64,000 bases of DNA from Diphasiastrum complanatum (GCA_029204225.1 CM055111.1:30719464-30783463); one strand, 5' to 3'. Positions 1 to 11,895 are shown, numbered from the stretch's first letter. Notes: generated from the letters alone by a model not told the origin. Numbers and translations: made by a program.

Positions 1-1365
1 AAGACATAGTTTATCCCTTATAAATCCATTTTCTTGAAAGGCATCAATCAAAATTATGACTTCTTTTAAGAACGTATCTTGTTTGTTACAACAGCACAGT
101 GCGGCAATGACCTATGAAACAATAATCCTATATGAATTATAGATTGGTCTATTTGAAGCCAGATGTATATATTGTAAAAATGGAAAAGGTAATTCTCTTA
201 TTTTGTCAAACTTTGAGAGGTGTGTCAGACTAGAAGTTTGATCAAAGGCAACAAATATATTTAAATAGCTGGTAGTGTTTCCTTTTGACAATTTTTTTTC
301 TATTTTTAAAAAGTCTAGAGGGTAGATCCAGATGGGTTCTCAGGAGTTCTTACTTGTGTTTCATCCATATAGAGCTGAATATAAGGGTTATTGATGAAAC
401 AAATGTCATCAATATATCTGAATGAGTGTATGGTCATTCATAAAAGTGGTACGACCTAATCTGGCAAGTCTCTTCATAAATTGTGCTTCAAAAAAGGATA
501 AATACCAATTACACCACGTTGCTAAACATGAAAAACCCATAGGTATATTTGTCTCCAGGTTTTGTTCCCTATTCTGACGATACAATTATCGATTAGGAGA
601 TCATTCCATTCATAGAGTAAATTAATATCAAGAGTGTGCCATTCGTGTATTGCTTTTTATCCCATGACCATTTGAATATCTCGCGTGTGTGATTTCACTA
701 CATCCCTAGCATGTATATGAAGCCACATGAAGAATGCATTCATCTGATTTTGGAGAGAAGCACCAAGAAAAAACTTGGGTAGGTTATTCATCATGAACCA
801 GATAGCATGGTCAAACCAAATGATGGAAGAGCTATTTTTGCATTTTTCACCACATCTACACTTGAAAAAAGGTCTTTTCCAGTTCCAGAATTTGGCTTGA
901 TGTAGGTTCATTCTATTGAAGCCGGTCTCAAAGTGGCCTCTAACTCTGGCCCAGGTTTGCTCAGAGGGACAACATGATGGTTTGAATTTGTTCATACGAA
1001 TGATGGTATCAAAAGAAACAGGGGTCTCAAGTGAAAAAAATTTATGCAAGGCACCCAACTTGCAAACTTTATTTCTTTTTTTGTCAAATGAGTCATCATG
1101 ATCCAAAGATCGATAGGGATGGGTGCGAGGAAATTGACAAAAGACAGACTCTAAAGTTTATAAGACATGAGGGTGGATTTGTACTCAATAATTCTGCTAG
1201 GAACAAAGGGTACTTGACAGCATTTAGATTGGCAAAAGTCATAAGAAGAAAAGTCACCAATGTCGCAAATGTCTTGAGAAAAGATCTCGAGCTGAGAGGC
1301 ACTATCCTCATCAAGGTCATCAGTAAAGACTAAAGGATGCGGTGATAGAGGAGTATCAAAAACAG
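1..1365 (-). pseudogene. Penelope-like reverse transcriptase, truncated copy running off the window
   Basis: Degenerate relative of the element at 56,740-59,060. Read on the minus strand, 1,365-1,151 matches its acidic N-terminal stretch (LDEDSASQLE), 1,106-657 matches the block with WNWKRPFFKCRC and IIWFDH, and about 600-360 matches palm motifs B and C (WCNWYLSFFE, FMKRLARLG, RYIDDICFIN). The last 120 bases match the thumb (DAFQENGFIR) and run past the window edge. About 400 bp are missing near 650 relative to the other copy, which removes motif A and the finger motifs. Frameshifts separate the blocks. Homology stops near 1,365, so this copy lacks the 5' part, as expected after target-primed reverse transcription. 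Membership of the family is clear; the Penelope assignment is argued under the second copy. Confidence 0.75.
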
Positions 1366-1729
1366 GTCGGGAATGGATAGCAGGAGTAATACCATCAAGC
1401 ACGCAAACACTTTTTTAATGTTCATATTACAAAACTTTTTCTCTTCATCGAGTGTCTTTCTTGCTCGTTGAATCTTGTTCGTTGAAGGACAATTATCAAC
1501 CTTAGTCTCCCCCTTGGTATTGCACTTCCCAATTGAAGGCTGCGTGGTTGCACTTTGCCTCGGACTTTGTGATGGTTGTCTTCAAGTTGCTCTGTTGACA
1601 CAGGCTCTCTTTGTAATTCATCAACACAAAATCTTTGCAATGATTGTGCCAAGAGACTTGGTAAAATCCTTTAGGCTTCATCGGTTGCCAATTTCTTGAC
1701 TTCCTGGGCTACTATTGGCTTGATAGATT
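1366..1729. other. No gene recognised
   Basis: Short open frames exist on both strands but show no family motif. The segment lies between the truncated Penelope-like copy and a zinc-knuckle fragment and may belong to the latter. Confidence 0.4.
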
Positions 1730-2040
1730 CTACCAGCTTTGTCTTTTGTACGGTTTGCACGTGGGTGCATCTGCGTACCTTGAAACTTTTGTCAGATTGA
1801 TTTCTCCCTCTCTCATTTCATACCCAGGTGGCACAAAGAATTTTCGCTTATAGCACGTTAAGTTTGTGTGTGGACTGGACAACACAAGTGCATGTCGATC
1901 TACATATGCCAAATGCCTCCTTGCTATTTGTGAGTTTTGCATTGGACAATCCAAGCATGGATGGTTAAGTCCGCATTGTACACACGTAGGTTCGAATGTT
2001 GATGAATCACCTCGATGTGGACATTTGGCGACAAAATAGG
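1730..2040 (-). pseudogene. Zinc-knuckle-like fragment, probably retroelement gag
   Basis: Minus-strand open stretch of about 100 codons with clustered Cys and His (KCPHRG, then CVQCGLNHPCLDCP), followed by a basic segment. The spacing resembles retroelement nucleocapsid knuckles but does not exactly fit CX2CX4HX4C. No protease or reverse transcriptase follows in frame. A fragment of a Gypsy-type gag is the likeliest reading; a captured host zinc-finger fragment is the alternative. Confidence 0.3.
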
Positions 2041-2169
2041 AGTGGGAATCTAGGCTTGGTAAGGTTGTTAGTCTTCACTTTGGATCGGATCGTGGAATAG
2101 CCTAGATTTGTGCGACATTCATCTTTGTTGTTTTTTTTTTTCTCTTTTTGGTCTTTTCTAGATTGGTTT

Positions 2170-3600
2170 GTTCGTGCTAGCAACAGTAGAAGCCTCATAA
2201 CTCATTCAAAGAACAGTGGATTGTGTAAGAAACTCATTTGTAGATATTTTAAGAGGGTGAACCACAACATCAAGGAGTGTCGTATTCGCATCTACAACGA
2301 GGCAAAGAAACAACAACAACAACATCTGAATTCTACTAATGCGACGAAATTTAAGGAACACACCTCTGATGAAGACAAACCATCAGAACTGTTAATGGCT
2401 TACAATAGTAGCGATGTAGACTACGATAGATGGTATCTCGATAGTGGTGCTACCCAATACATGACTCCTAGTACGTGGCTTATATAGAGATCAATTCTTC
2501 TGCCTCAGAAACTCTAGCATCATCCCCGTGGAAGGCAAAGGGACTGTCAAGATTGCATTCAAAATTCATTCTCTATTATGTTCCAAATGTTCTTCACATA
2601 ACTCAGTTATCTAAGAATTTGTTATCGACCTCTAAGATGACTGATGAGGGCTACAGTGCTACTTTCTCTTATGAACAATGTACAATCTCTGACAAAGAAA
2701 CTACTTTGACTACTTGCAGTCGAGTTGGAAATATATACATACTTTTTGACTCAATCGCACTAGCTACTACTCATGAAAATGTAGACGATGATGTTTTATT
2801 GTGGCATAGTCATTTTGGACATGCTAATACAAGATCCCTTTCTTACATGCGTTGTAATACTTTAGTTGATGGATTGTATTTCTCTCCTTCATTAGATAGG
2901 AAATCATTTTTCAGTGAATCTTGCATTTATGGCAAACACTCTAGAAGCAGATTCCCCAAAACACATTCCGTCAAGTCAAAACATGTATGAGATCTTGTAC
3001 ATAGTGATCTTTGCGGTCCAATGGCAATTCCATCCTTAGGAGATGCACTCTATTTTATCACTTTCATAGATGATTATTCTAGATGGTTTACAGTCTTGTT
3101 CATAAAGCATAAATCAGAAGCCTTTGAATGCTTCAAGAAATTTAAGGCCATGGCTGAGACCTAAACATCTACAAAGGTGAAAGCACTCTAAATTGATGGT
3201 GGCAGTGAATACATCTCTAAGGAGATGTTTGATTATCTAGCTGAACATGGCATTTGAAGACAATTTGTAACTTCCTACACACCTCATTAGAACGAAATTG
3301 CAGAAAGGAAGAATCGAACGCTTCTTAACTCAACTAGATCTATGCTACATCAATCGCACTTACCTGTGAAATTTTTGGGCAGAAGCTACTGCCAGAACCT
3401 GTTATGTAGAGAATAGATCCAACACTAAAGCCGTCAATACAGAACTCCTTATCAAGTATGGCATGGACACAAGCCTAGTGTCAGTCATTTTAATTTTTTT
3501 GGTTTTATATGTTTTTTTCATGTTCCTAAACAGCCTAGGAAGAAACTGAACGAGAAACATAGGACATTCAAGATGCTCAATTACAAAGACATTTGCATTG
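2170..3600 (+). pseudogene. Copia gag-protease-integrase fragment
   Basis: A Ty1/Copia polyprotein remnant in several frames. In order: a damaged zinc knuckle near 2,240-2,290 (second Cys replaced by Phe), aspartic protease motif WYLDSGATQYMT near 2,431-2,466, the GAG-pre-integrase segment with LWHSHFGHAN near 2,799-2,830, and integrase core with DLVHSDLCGP near 2,990, FITFIDDYSRW, DGGSEYIS and AERKNRTLL near 3,300. Stops and frameshifts occur at about 2,485, 2,988, 3,162 and 3,255. It ends at about 3,600 before the reverse transcriptase, and no LTR or primer site is visible on either side. It is an old truncated insertion. Confidence 0.85.
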
Positions 3601-3846
3601 TAATTGAAAAAGATAAGCATTGATACTAAATGTTTTGCAAAAAACATCTGCAAAGGTATCTTTATTTACAAATATATCACAAAATATGTACATCATTGGC
3701 ATGTTTCAAAAGCATCATTGCTCTACATGTTATCAGAATCAAAATCTGTTTGTACATCACGTGAACCCAATGTCTTCGAATGTGCTTCTCCAGAACATTG
3801 AGGTTTTGAATCTAGATCTAAAGATTTTACGACCTCAAGATAAACT

Positions 3847-4431
3847 TTAGTAAGTGCTATATTTTCTAGAGTATCTATCGAAATAGTTGTTTGGGCGACC
3901 ACTGACGTTCAGCAATGGTGCTACATAGTATAACAACCTAAACAAGCACCCCGCCCAATTAGGAGCAGAGAAGGACTCAACAATGTTGCTCAAGCATGCC
4001 CAGTGCTTTGCTCTCTTTTTGTGTGTGGGCTTGCATATCACAAAATATTTCGCTTTTCTGTTGTCGCCAAAGCACAACCGCAAAAATCTGAATTCGGTAT
4101 GTCCACAAGTGCTCGCATCGTTAGGTGCCTCCGCATTGTACAGAACAAATAATACAGGCTGCAAATTTTGTATTGTAGCATTACCCTGTTTTAAGGGAGT
4201 AGCCATCTCGTAATATCCCTCAAATACTGAGAGCTTTGTGTCATGCATTGACTTCAGGCTTCCTTTTATCCTCTCTTTGATATTTTGTTCCAAAAACAAT
4301 ACTCTGTGCTCCATCATTAGAGATTTCAAACAATGTCGTACCAACGACGTGATGTAACTAGAATCCAGTGATTCAATATTATCAAATATGTACAGGGTGG
4401 GACACTTAAAATTTGCTTTGCACAGGAACAC
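3847..4431 (-). CDS. Unrecognised ORF, 194 aa
   Basis: Uninterrupted 194-codon frame, long for this decayed neighbourhood. The protein is mixed in composition, with many Cys and Arg, a basic patch CKPTHKKRAKHW, and no signal peptide or transmembrane helix that I can see. I do not recognise a family. It abuts the LTR of Copia-1 at its start codon end, so the frame could continue into sequence lost when that element inserted. It may be a fragment of a host gene, an internal segment of an unrecognised element, or a chance frame. No promoter was identified. Confidence 0.3.
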   Translation of the reverse strand: MFLCKANFKCPTLYIFDNIESLDSSYITSLVRHCLKSLMMEHRVLFLEQNIKERIKGSLKSMHDTKLSVFEGYYEMATPLKQGNATIQNLQPVLFVLYNAEAPNDASTCGHTEFRFLRLCFGDNRKAKYFVICKPTHKKRAKHWACLSNIVESFSAPNWAGCLFRLLYYVAPLLNVSGRPNNYFDRYSRKYSTY

Positions 4432-4675
4432 AGATCATGCTACACAGTAACACAGACAGAAAACACTCTCCACGGCAAGCTCACATAACAACTGTATTTC
4501 TCAAAATGAAATTACATTGTCATATAGTTGTTCACTTAGGCAACCCATGCATGACCCAGGTTGCCATTGGCGGGACGCGTGTCCTGTCGACTTGCCTCGT
4601 GGCGAGGCCAACTGATCCTTATCCACTGAAAGGACCCACAATACAGTAACACAATGATTATACTTTAATTCTAAC
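4432..4675 (-). repeat. Copia-1 3' LTR (approximate)
   Basis: Lies immediately downstream, in element sense, of the RNase H stop and a polypurine tract. It starts GTTAGAA on the minus strand, close to the TGTTAGAA start common in plant Copia LTRs. Its outer limit is set only by the neighbouring ORF at 3,847-4,431, and there is no 5' LTR to compare with. Confidence 0.5.
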
Positions 4676-4690
4676 TTTCTCCCTTAAAGT
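4676..4690 (-). other. Copia-1 polypurine tract
   Basis: ACTTTAAGGGAGAAA on the minus strand, adjacent to the LTR. It is the expected position of the plus-strand primer. Confidence 0.6.
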
Positions 4691-4724
4691 AGAGTCTACT
4701 TTTTATACAGTCATATACATAGCT

Positions 4725-7374
4725 TTAAAGTTTATAAAGCTTTGATCTAAACTTATCAAACTTTTCTCCAGCAAGTGGCTTAGTGAAAATATCAGCTAGT
4801 TGTTCTTCTATGCTACAATGAACAACATGAATTTTACAACTCAGCAGCCTCTCACATATAAAGTGATACTGAATCTCAATGTGTTTAGTTCTCGCATGGA
4901 ACACTAGATTCTTTGCTAGCTGAATGCCACTTTGACTGTCGCATTGTAAAGTCGTGGGATTTTTCTGCTTCATGCCAACTTCTTCCAAGATTTGTCTCAA
5001 CCATATAACTTCTTGTGCTGCACTACACATTGCCTTATACTCTGCTTTTGTGGTGGAAAGAGCAATTGTACTTTGCTTCTTACTAGACCAAGAAAAGCAA
5101 CTACCACAAAACTGGAATACATACCCTGTGGTAGATCTACGATCATCATAGTCACCTCTCCAATCCGCATCCACATAGCCACGTAGCTCAGGTAAACCAT
5201 CATGCTTCCTGTAAATCAAGCCATACTCTGAAGTGCCTTTCACATAACGCAAAATGTGTTTAGCTGCCTTCCAATGCATTTCCATAGGTGCTGCCATAAA
5301 CTGACTTACAATGCCAACAACATAGCATATATCTGGTCTAGTTGTGGTAAGGTAAATCAAGCTCCCTACTAACTGTCTATACAGCGTGGCATCAAATGAC
5401 TGTGACTCATCAAGCTTAGAAAGCTTTTTACCTGGTTCAATAGTAGTGTTTACTGGTTTGCAATCCTGCAACCTAAACCTATGCAGCAACTCTTTGACAT
5501 ACTTCACCTGTGTTAAACTCACTTCGTGTCCTTTTTGCCACACTTCTACTCCAAGGCAGTAATGCATCAGGCTGAGATCTGTCATCTCGAATTGTTCCAT
5601 GAGGTCTTTCTTGATCATGTCTATCATCTCTTCATTATTTCTTGTAATAATCAAGTCATCAACATAAAGAGCAATCAAAGCAACCATACCATCAAAGCAT
5701 AAAAATATAGATTTGGATCAGAATGTGTTCTCACCATCTCCTTTGAATGAAAGTAGGCATCAATCCTGCTATACCACGCATGTGGTGCTTGTTTAAGACC
5801 ATAAAGTGCTTTCTTCAATTGACATACTTTATTTTCCTATCCCTTCAGGTTGATCCATGAACACTTCTTCTTCTAACTCACCATTTAGAAAAGCAGATTT
5901 CACATCCATCTGATGCAAAGGCCAACCAAAATGTGAAGCTAAAACAACAAGTAGACGTAGAGTATTCCACTTACAAACCGGTGCAAAGGTCTCCTCATAG
6001 TCGATGCCTTTACTTTGTGCATACCCTTTGATCACCAATCTTGCCGTGTGCTTTGCTATACTTCCATCTACATGGTACTTAGTCCTGTATACCCATTTGC
6101 AACCAATGGGTTTCTTGCCAACTGGTGGTTCTACTAAGTCCCATGTGCTATGCTTAGAAATTGACTCCATATCCTCTCCCATGGCCTTGACCCAAATGTC
6201 ATCATCCTTCGCTTCACCATAAGTCGAAGGTTCTTTGCTTTGAATAATGCTAGATAAGAGAGCATAATTTTCTTCATACCTTTCAGGTTGAGTCTTCTCT
6301 CTTGTTGATCTTCGTAGCTCTCCCTGGTTAGATGATCCTGGAAAGTCATCCATGTCGCGGCTCTCCAACAATCTCTCAAACCACTTAGGGAGCTTCCTGT
6401 CAGGTGATCGGTTTCCTGGTGAAAATGTATCCCACGATACATCCTGCTCCTTGCGTTTGTTACCTGCAACTTCAATCCTTCTTGCACCAAAGGTTTGTCC
6501 CTACCTCTCCAACCTGTCTCTTGAGGTTGAGTAGTAGTATCTTGAGATGTATCCTCATGTTCATCACTCGGAAGGTCAATGAATGGATCATCATCAAGTG
6601 GTATCCTCATTATACCATCTTTCCCACTGGATGTGTCTATCTTCTCAGCATCCTCGTCTTCATACATCTTGGATTCATCAAAGATAACATCACGGCTTAT
6701 ATGGATTTTGTTTTCCACTAGATCAAAACATCTATAGCCCTTCACAAGATCATCATATCCTAAGAATATGTACTTGATAGCTTTCACATCAAGTTTATGT
6801 CTCTCTTCCTTAGGAATGTGTACAAAGGCCTTACATCCAAAGATTCGCAAGTGGTTCACCTTTGGCTTCTTCTTCGTGAATGCTTCCTCAGGTGTTATCT
6901 TTGGTATGGCAATGGTAGGACTTCTATTTTGAAGATAGACTGTCGTGCTACATGCTTTTGACCAAAAATCTTTTGGTAGTTTCATCTTAGCTAGCATAGA
7001 TCTGGCACTTTCCACAATCGTACGATTCTTGCGCTCAGCTACACCATTGAGAGCAGGAGTATGAGCTTGCGTAAATTGTCTTTTAATCCCACATTGACCA
7101 CAAAGATCATTGAAGTCATTAGACTTGTACTCACCTCCACTATCTGATCTTAGGACTTTGATCTTCCTACCTGTCTGATTTTCGACCAATGCTTTGAAGC
7201 TCTTGAGGTTATGAAATGCATCTGATTTCTTCTTCAAGAAGTAGATCCACGTCTTACATGACATATCATCAATAAAGGTCATGAAATAGAAGGCTTTACC
7301 TAAGGACATGGTCCTCATAGGCCCGCATAAATCTGTGTGGATTAAATCCAGGATGTTCTTTGCTCTTGCAACAC
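4725..7374 (-). pseudogene. Copia-1 integrase C-part, reverse transcriptase and RNase H
   Basis: From 7,374 downward: LIHTDLCGPM and FMTFIDDMS (integrase core), LRSDSGGEYK, then GVAERKNRT, giving the D-D-E residues. The proline-rich linker follows, then the RT start (GCKWVYRTKYHVDGS near 6,070), motif A region HQMDVKSAFLNGELEEEVF near 5,900, the catalytic YVDD (ALYVDDLIIT near 5,660), and RNase H with KAEYKAM, HIEIQYHFI and the terminal ADIFTKPL near 4,790. The final 320 codons (5,687-4,725) are open; a frameshift near 6,134-6,370 and a break near 5,690-5,830 separate the parts. The pre-integrase part lies beyond the solo LTR, at 8,067 and above. Confidence 0.88.
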
Positions 7375-7379
7375 CCCCT

Positions 7380-8061
7380 TGTTAAAAATTCACAATTCTA
7401 GCTTGACTAGTTTTGGTCATATGACTCGTAAATAGTTAGATGGTCATGATGTGGCTTGTCACACGTGCCAAATAGCATAGGATTCCATTCATAAGGATGT
7501 TCTCAAGTAGACCTAAGTGTTAGAACCTTTGGAATGAGTCCAAATTATGCTTAGATACAAGGGAGAAAAAATAGGAGCTATTTTTGGTAATTTTTGCATT
7601 GTTGAGGGATCTCCAAGATTCCAACCCTAACTTGGTAGGGATGAAAGATCCACCAAAATTAGCATTAGGGATAGGTTTAGGGCTACTCATACCTGCCCAA
7701 AACCGTGATGGATCATGTATATATAGGTGATGATATCTCACCAAAATAAATCAAGCAATTTCATGTTTTTTCTCTCATAATGGTGCAATTGCTCTCTATG
7801 TTCATAATTGTTTGAGTACTTGTGATTACTAATGATTATAGGATTGAATGTAGGTATGGTGTAAAGTACTCAGACTGTGGGAGGCCATACTTTCACACGT
7901 GTGAAGCCTTCTTCAAGGATTTGGGCCATTTAGTGAGGTTCAAGCATAGATTTTTGATGGATTTTGATGGTTCAACTTGTGCTAATCTTATGAAATCATA
8001 ATCTATTGTTTCCCTCATCATTTCAAGTGTTTTAGGATCCTTATTTGCTGTAATTTTTACA
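7380..8061. mobile_element. Solo LTR, 682 bp, inserted in the Copia-1 integrase
   Basis: The insert begins TGTTAAAAATT and ends AATTTTTACA, imperfect inverted ends with TG...CA. It is flanked by the 5-bp direct repeat CCCCT at 7,375-7,379 and 8,062-8,066. Removing the insert and one repeat rejoins the integrase frame around the Cys-rich segment. It carries the 14-bp palindrome TTCACACGTGTGAA at 7,892-7,905. No coding sequence is present, so it is the recombination product of a full LTR element. Confidence 0.9.
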
Positions 8062-8066
8062 CCCCT

Positions 8067-8907
8067 TTATTGAACTTCTCTCGATGCTGCTTCCCATATA
8101 CACAAGATTCGCACATCGATTTCTAGTGATCTTCTATGGTAGGCAATCCTGTTACCATCTCCAATTTTCTCATCAGACTGAGGCTTTCCAAGTTAAAGTG
8201 ACTAAGCCTCTTTTGCCACAACTTAGTTTGCGATGGAATGGACGATACAAGTCCATGTTGCCCCTTAATTGTAGCATTCAACCTGTACAATTTTGTATTG
8301 GGCTCTCTTACTCCATTCACAATAACTTTGAACTTTTGGTTCACATCCTTCACAAAGCAACAATCATGGGCAAATTCTACTTTCAACTTTTGATCAGTAA
8401 TGACTCCAACAGAAAGTAGATTTTTCTTCAAACCTGGTACATAAACTACCTCCCTGATTATCCTGCTTTTGCCATCAGGTAGTTGGATTGAAATGGTGCC
8501 TATCCCTTTGATCTTGCACACCTCACCATTTGCTTGTGAAACGGATGTTCCATTATCCAACATTTTCAAGCTGCTAAACCAATTCTTGTTACTAGTCACG
8601 TGTCTTGTGGCTCCCGAGTCAATATACCATGCTTGATCATCTTGATTAGATGACAATACAGATATGAAAATGCTAGAGCCTTTAATCTCACCTTCATCGA
8701 CAAGGTTACCTGGTTTTGGTTTCCCCTTGCCTTGTTCCGCCAGGAATTTGCGACATTCACTCTTCCAATGGCCCTTTTTACCACAATGGAAACACTTGCC
8801 TTTCTTCTTAGTCTTACTGGAAGATCCCTCGTCCTCCTGAGACTTGGCAAATTGTTGTTTAGACTTCTTCTTGCCCTTGCCCTTGCCTTGTTGTTGGCAT
8901 CTCGCAA
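8067..8907 (-). pseudogene. Copia-1 nucleocapsid, protease and pre-integrase segment
   Basis: Minus strand. Basic Lys/Gln-rich stretch, then an intact zinc knuckle CFHCGKKGHWKSEC near 8,800-8,760, the aspartic protease motif AWYIDSGATRHVTS near 8,640-8,600, and the GAG-pre-integrase domain with LWQKRLSHFNLESL (His of the HHCC zinc site) near 8,210, ending CESCVYGKQHREKF just before the solo LTR. The knuckle and protease frames differ, and a stop follows LPTIEDH near 8,123, so the copy is dead. Confidence 0.85.
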
Positions 8908-9522
8908 GTGCCTAATCGTCAGTATTTTGACATCTAGCTTTCACCATTTCTCGACGTTGCTCTTCCTGCATCAAGATTCTTGTGAGCTCGTCAAAGGTTG
9001 GCAATCTTTCTCTTGATGCTATTCCGCTCAAAACATCTGATAGGGTTCTGCAATGCCACACAATGCATTGTGCACCAGATCCACATCACGCATGCGCTCA
9101 CCAATAGAATGCAGTTCATCCCTCATTGTCTTGATTTTGGTCATGTACGTCTGAATGTGCTCTCCTTGCTCCATCCGGGCACTATTCAGCTTTGACTTCA
9201 AAAACATGATTCTTGACGGATTTGACGTCTCAAACTGCTCCTTTAGCACATCCCATGCCTGTCTGGGTGTAACAGCATCACAAACGTGGGTAATGATGTG
9301 ATCCTTCACTGACAAGTTAATGAAGGTCAAAGCTTTCCTCATCTTTTTGTCAAACACTTTGATATCCGCTTCATTTAGCGGCCTTCTCTCATCACTTGTG
9401 ACGACTTCTCACATGTCTTTCTCCATCAGTATGTTTTTCATTTTGAATTTCCACATTGCATATTTGGAAATCCCGTCCAATTTGCTACTTTCACTCAAAA
9501 TGGACTCTCCCATGTTTGCCAT
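8908..9522 (-). pseudogene. Copia-1 gag capsid region
   Basis: Begins with ATG at 9,522 (MANMGES), the first start after the leader. It contains the conserved Copia gag pattern (YAMWKFKMKNIL; AWDVLKEQFET near 9,250; the LKSKLNSARM and EHIQTYMTKI segments). A stop interrupts it near 9,408 and another after EPYQMF near 9,027. The encoded protein would form the particle shell of the element. Confidence 0.8.
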
Positions 9523-9615
9523 CACACAACTGCTTGAAACTTCTGCCGTAGGCTAAAAAAGTATGCCGAGGCCAACAGTATGTTAGAAGTTGAAAATAAT
9601 GTATCATCGTGTGTG

Positions 9616-9813
<198 letters not shown>

Positions 9814-9959
9814 CTAGTCATTTGTCTGTTGGTAGTTTTGTGTGTTCATTAAAGTTTGTGCACATAATGGTTGGATCTTGTGATAGAGAATCAATATAAT
9901 CACTTAACTCTTGGAATGAGCAATTTCCAGAAAAGGCACCTGGCGAGCTCTAAAGTTAG

Positions 9960-10334
9960 GCCATCCTTCGATTAAGTAGGGAAGTGCAAGAGAGATGGAT
10001 ATACCTAAAGGAGGTGATTTGGTTGGAGCTTAAGGAGCACATTTTACAGCTACCTACATGCTTGCAAGAGGAAATCCATAGCCATCTTAGGAAGTACTAC
10101 TATAACTGATGGGACCTTGATGAAGCCAAGGCAGAAGTTACATGGAGCCAAGCCGCATGCAACCAGTATCAACGGAGGGCGCTTGCATTTTTTGTTGCTG
10201 TGGGACTAGTGAAAAGCTTGAAGGCAGAGATGACATATAGCTCATCAATTTGGTACTATGGACATAGGGTGGATATGGAATGGCCTGTGGATGAATATGA
10301 TACATTTATGGTTCCTTCCACCCTTCCTACATAA
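9960..10334 (+). pseudogene. Protein fragment of unknown family
   Basis: After a stop at 9,957, 125 codons run to the stop at 10,332-10,334 with a single internal TGA near 10,107. The translation has the look of a real helical protein (EEIHSHLRKYYYN, WDLDEAKAEVTWSQAA, WYYGHRVDMEWPVDEYDTF). I do not recognise the family. It lies between the GA repeat and the Helentron remains and could be a captured host exon or part of an unrecognised element. Base composition is less AT-rich than its surroundings. Confidence 0.35.
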
Positions 10335-10388
10335 CAAATTTTTTGGATTTCAAGCTCTTGACCTTGTAGACGAGTCCCTCCCAACATA

Positions 10389-11432
10389 TTAGAAGTAGTT
10401 TTTAACAACATGAAAGCCCAAGTCTGAAGTAACCATTTTAGATATGCATGTAATTTCTTTCCATTCTTGTAAACTTGTTCTAAGTAGTATAATATTCAAT
10501 CTACATGCTGCATTGTGTGGACCGATGATTTCGAGATTTGAAAAGTCGTTCAAGAAGATTCTATCAAAATCTCGATATCCTAAGTTAGAATGAAGTATTT
10601 GTTCAATATTTGTATCATGAATCACACCTTTTGTTGTTAGTTTTTTTATTTTGGAATGTACATTTTTGCAATCTTATCTAGATGGAACTAAGCACTTGGT
10701 GAATAAGTACTTTGATTGCCTTAAAAAATAGGTTTGTTGCATGTTGTGCAAAATTGAGTTTATAATAATTCCCATTTTGCAATGTGTTGATATGTATATT
10801 TATTAGAAATAGGCATCATGCGTCGTGTTCCAAATTATAGAGTTGGGTAATTAAGTTCTTTAGCATATGTATCTTGAAATATTCCAGTGGGATTTTGACC
10901 TTTACAAAGATGAACAGTTTTCATAATCAACAACATATTCATCACCTGTAAATGGGTGTATTAGCGTGTCATCCATAATAACTTTCTCATTATTAGTTTC
11001 ATGGTCTTTGGATTCATCTACAATTTATGAATATAAATGTTGAGCAATGTTGTCAAAGTGTGTTATCCATGGATGGTTAATTTCAATTTCTAGTTTTTGG
11101 TATAACGTCATCTTGAAAAGATCAATAAGAGTAGTCATTAGTTTCATGGGGTGAACTTTACCAACCATGTAGTTTGTTTTATATTCAAGTTTTCTTTTAA
11201 GGCCAATGATTATAACACTGTCATTTTAAACAAAACGTGGCAATATGCTTTGTACTTTGTCAAGATTGGCAAGCACATCTATAATGCTTCCAGTTGCTCC
11301 AAGCTAATTCAAATGCAATTCTAGGAGCCAATAAATGCTCTTCTAATTCATTGAGTATCATAATTGAAGGTATTTCAGAATTTAAAGACATATTTATAGG
11401 TGATAAAAATTTGGGCACTTTGTTTTGTAATA
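10389..11432 (-). pseudogene. Helentron N-terminal region, distal part
   Basis: Read downward from 11,432 the minus strand encodes LNELEEHLLAPRIAFELA, then after a frameshift LANLDKVQ, LPRFV and LKRKLEYKTNYMVGKVHPMK. This order matches the N-terminal block of Helentron/Helitron2-type replicases (DUF6570-like as I recall: LEERLxSPRxxF, VNVPxN, LPR, LKRRLxYKT). Further segments with AKELNYPTL and QHIAKWELL continue to about 10,640, and a weakly similar open frame reaches 10,389. It joins 18,611-19,058 once Gypsy-1 is removed. It is opposite in strand to the Rep and helicase parts. Confidence 0.65.
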
Positions 11433-11437
11433 CATTT

Positions 11438-11880
11438 TATAAGAAAAGCTCCTTAGATCCTGCTTACAAATCCTAAACACAATAGGATAACACACTGTGG
11501 AGAAACCACCCAACCAAGTAGAAGCATCCAATCAATCTCTAGAAGCCTCACCCCCAAGCCAAGGAACAAGAAGCAAGAATGTAGAGTGAGAGCCTGGCAA
11601 TGAATCAAGAACCATGATGTGTAGTAGGGCAAGTTTGGACCTCTTATATAGAGCCCAAAGCATCCTGGGCACATAGCCATGCATAGCCCTATGTTCCCTA
11701 TACATAGATTCACCTAGAATAGAGTCCTATGCATGGACCAACTATTTCTATTGAGGATATTAGTTACTTTCGGGTCACATTCAATATGAGGTGGCATAAC
11801 TAACAGCTTGTTTTACTGGAGTACCGTGTATCCAAGACTAGGAGTATACTGTATCCTATGTACTGGTCATGGACATAACA
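11438..11880 (-). repeat. Gypsy-1 3' LTR, 443 bp
   Basis: Direct repeat of 18,087-18,605. It lacks an internal block of about 75 bp that the 5' LTR has (around 18,395-18,490). On the minus strand it keeps a TATATAAGAG box near 11,644-11,651, which is mutated in the 5' LTR. Confidence 0.93.
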
Positions 11881-11895
11881 TTCTTCCCTCCTTAA
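11881..11895 (-). other. Gypsy-1 polypurine tract
   Basis: TTTAAGGAGGGAAGAA-like purine run on the minus strand, directly abutting the 3' LTR start TGTTATGTCC. Confidence 0.75.
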
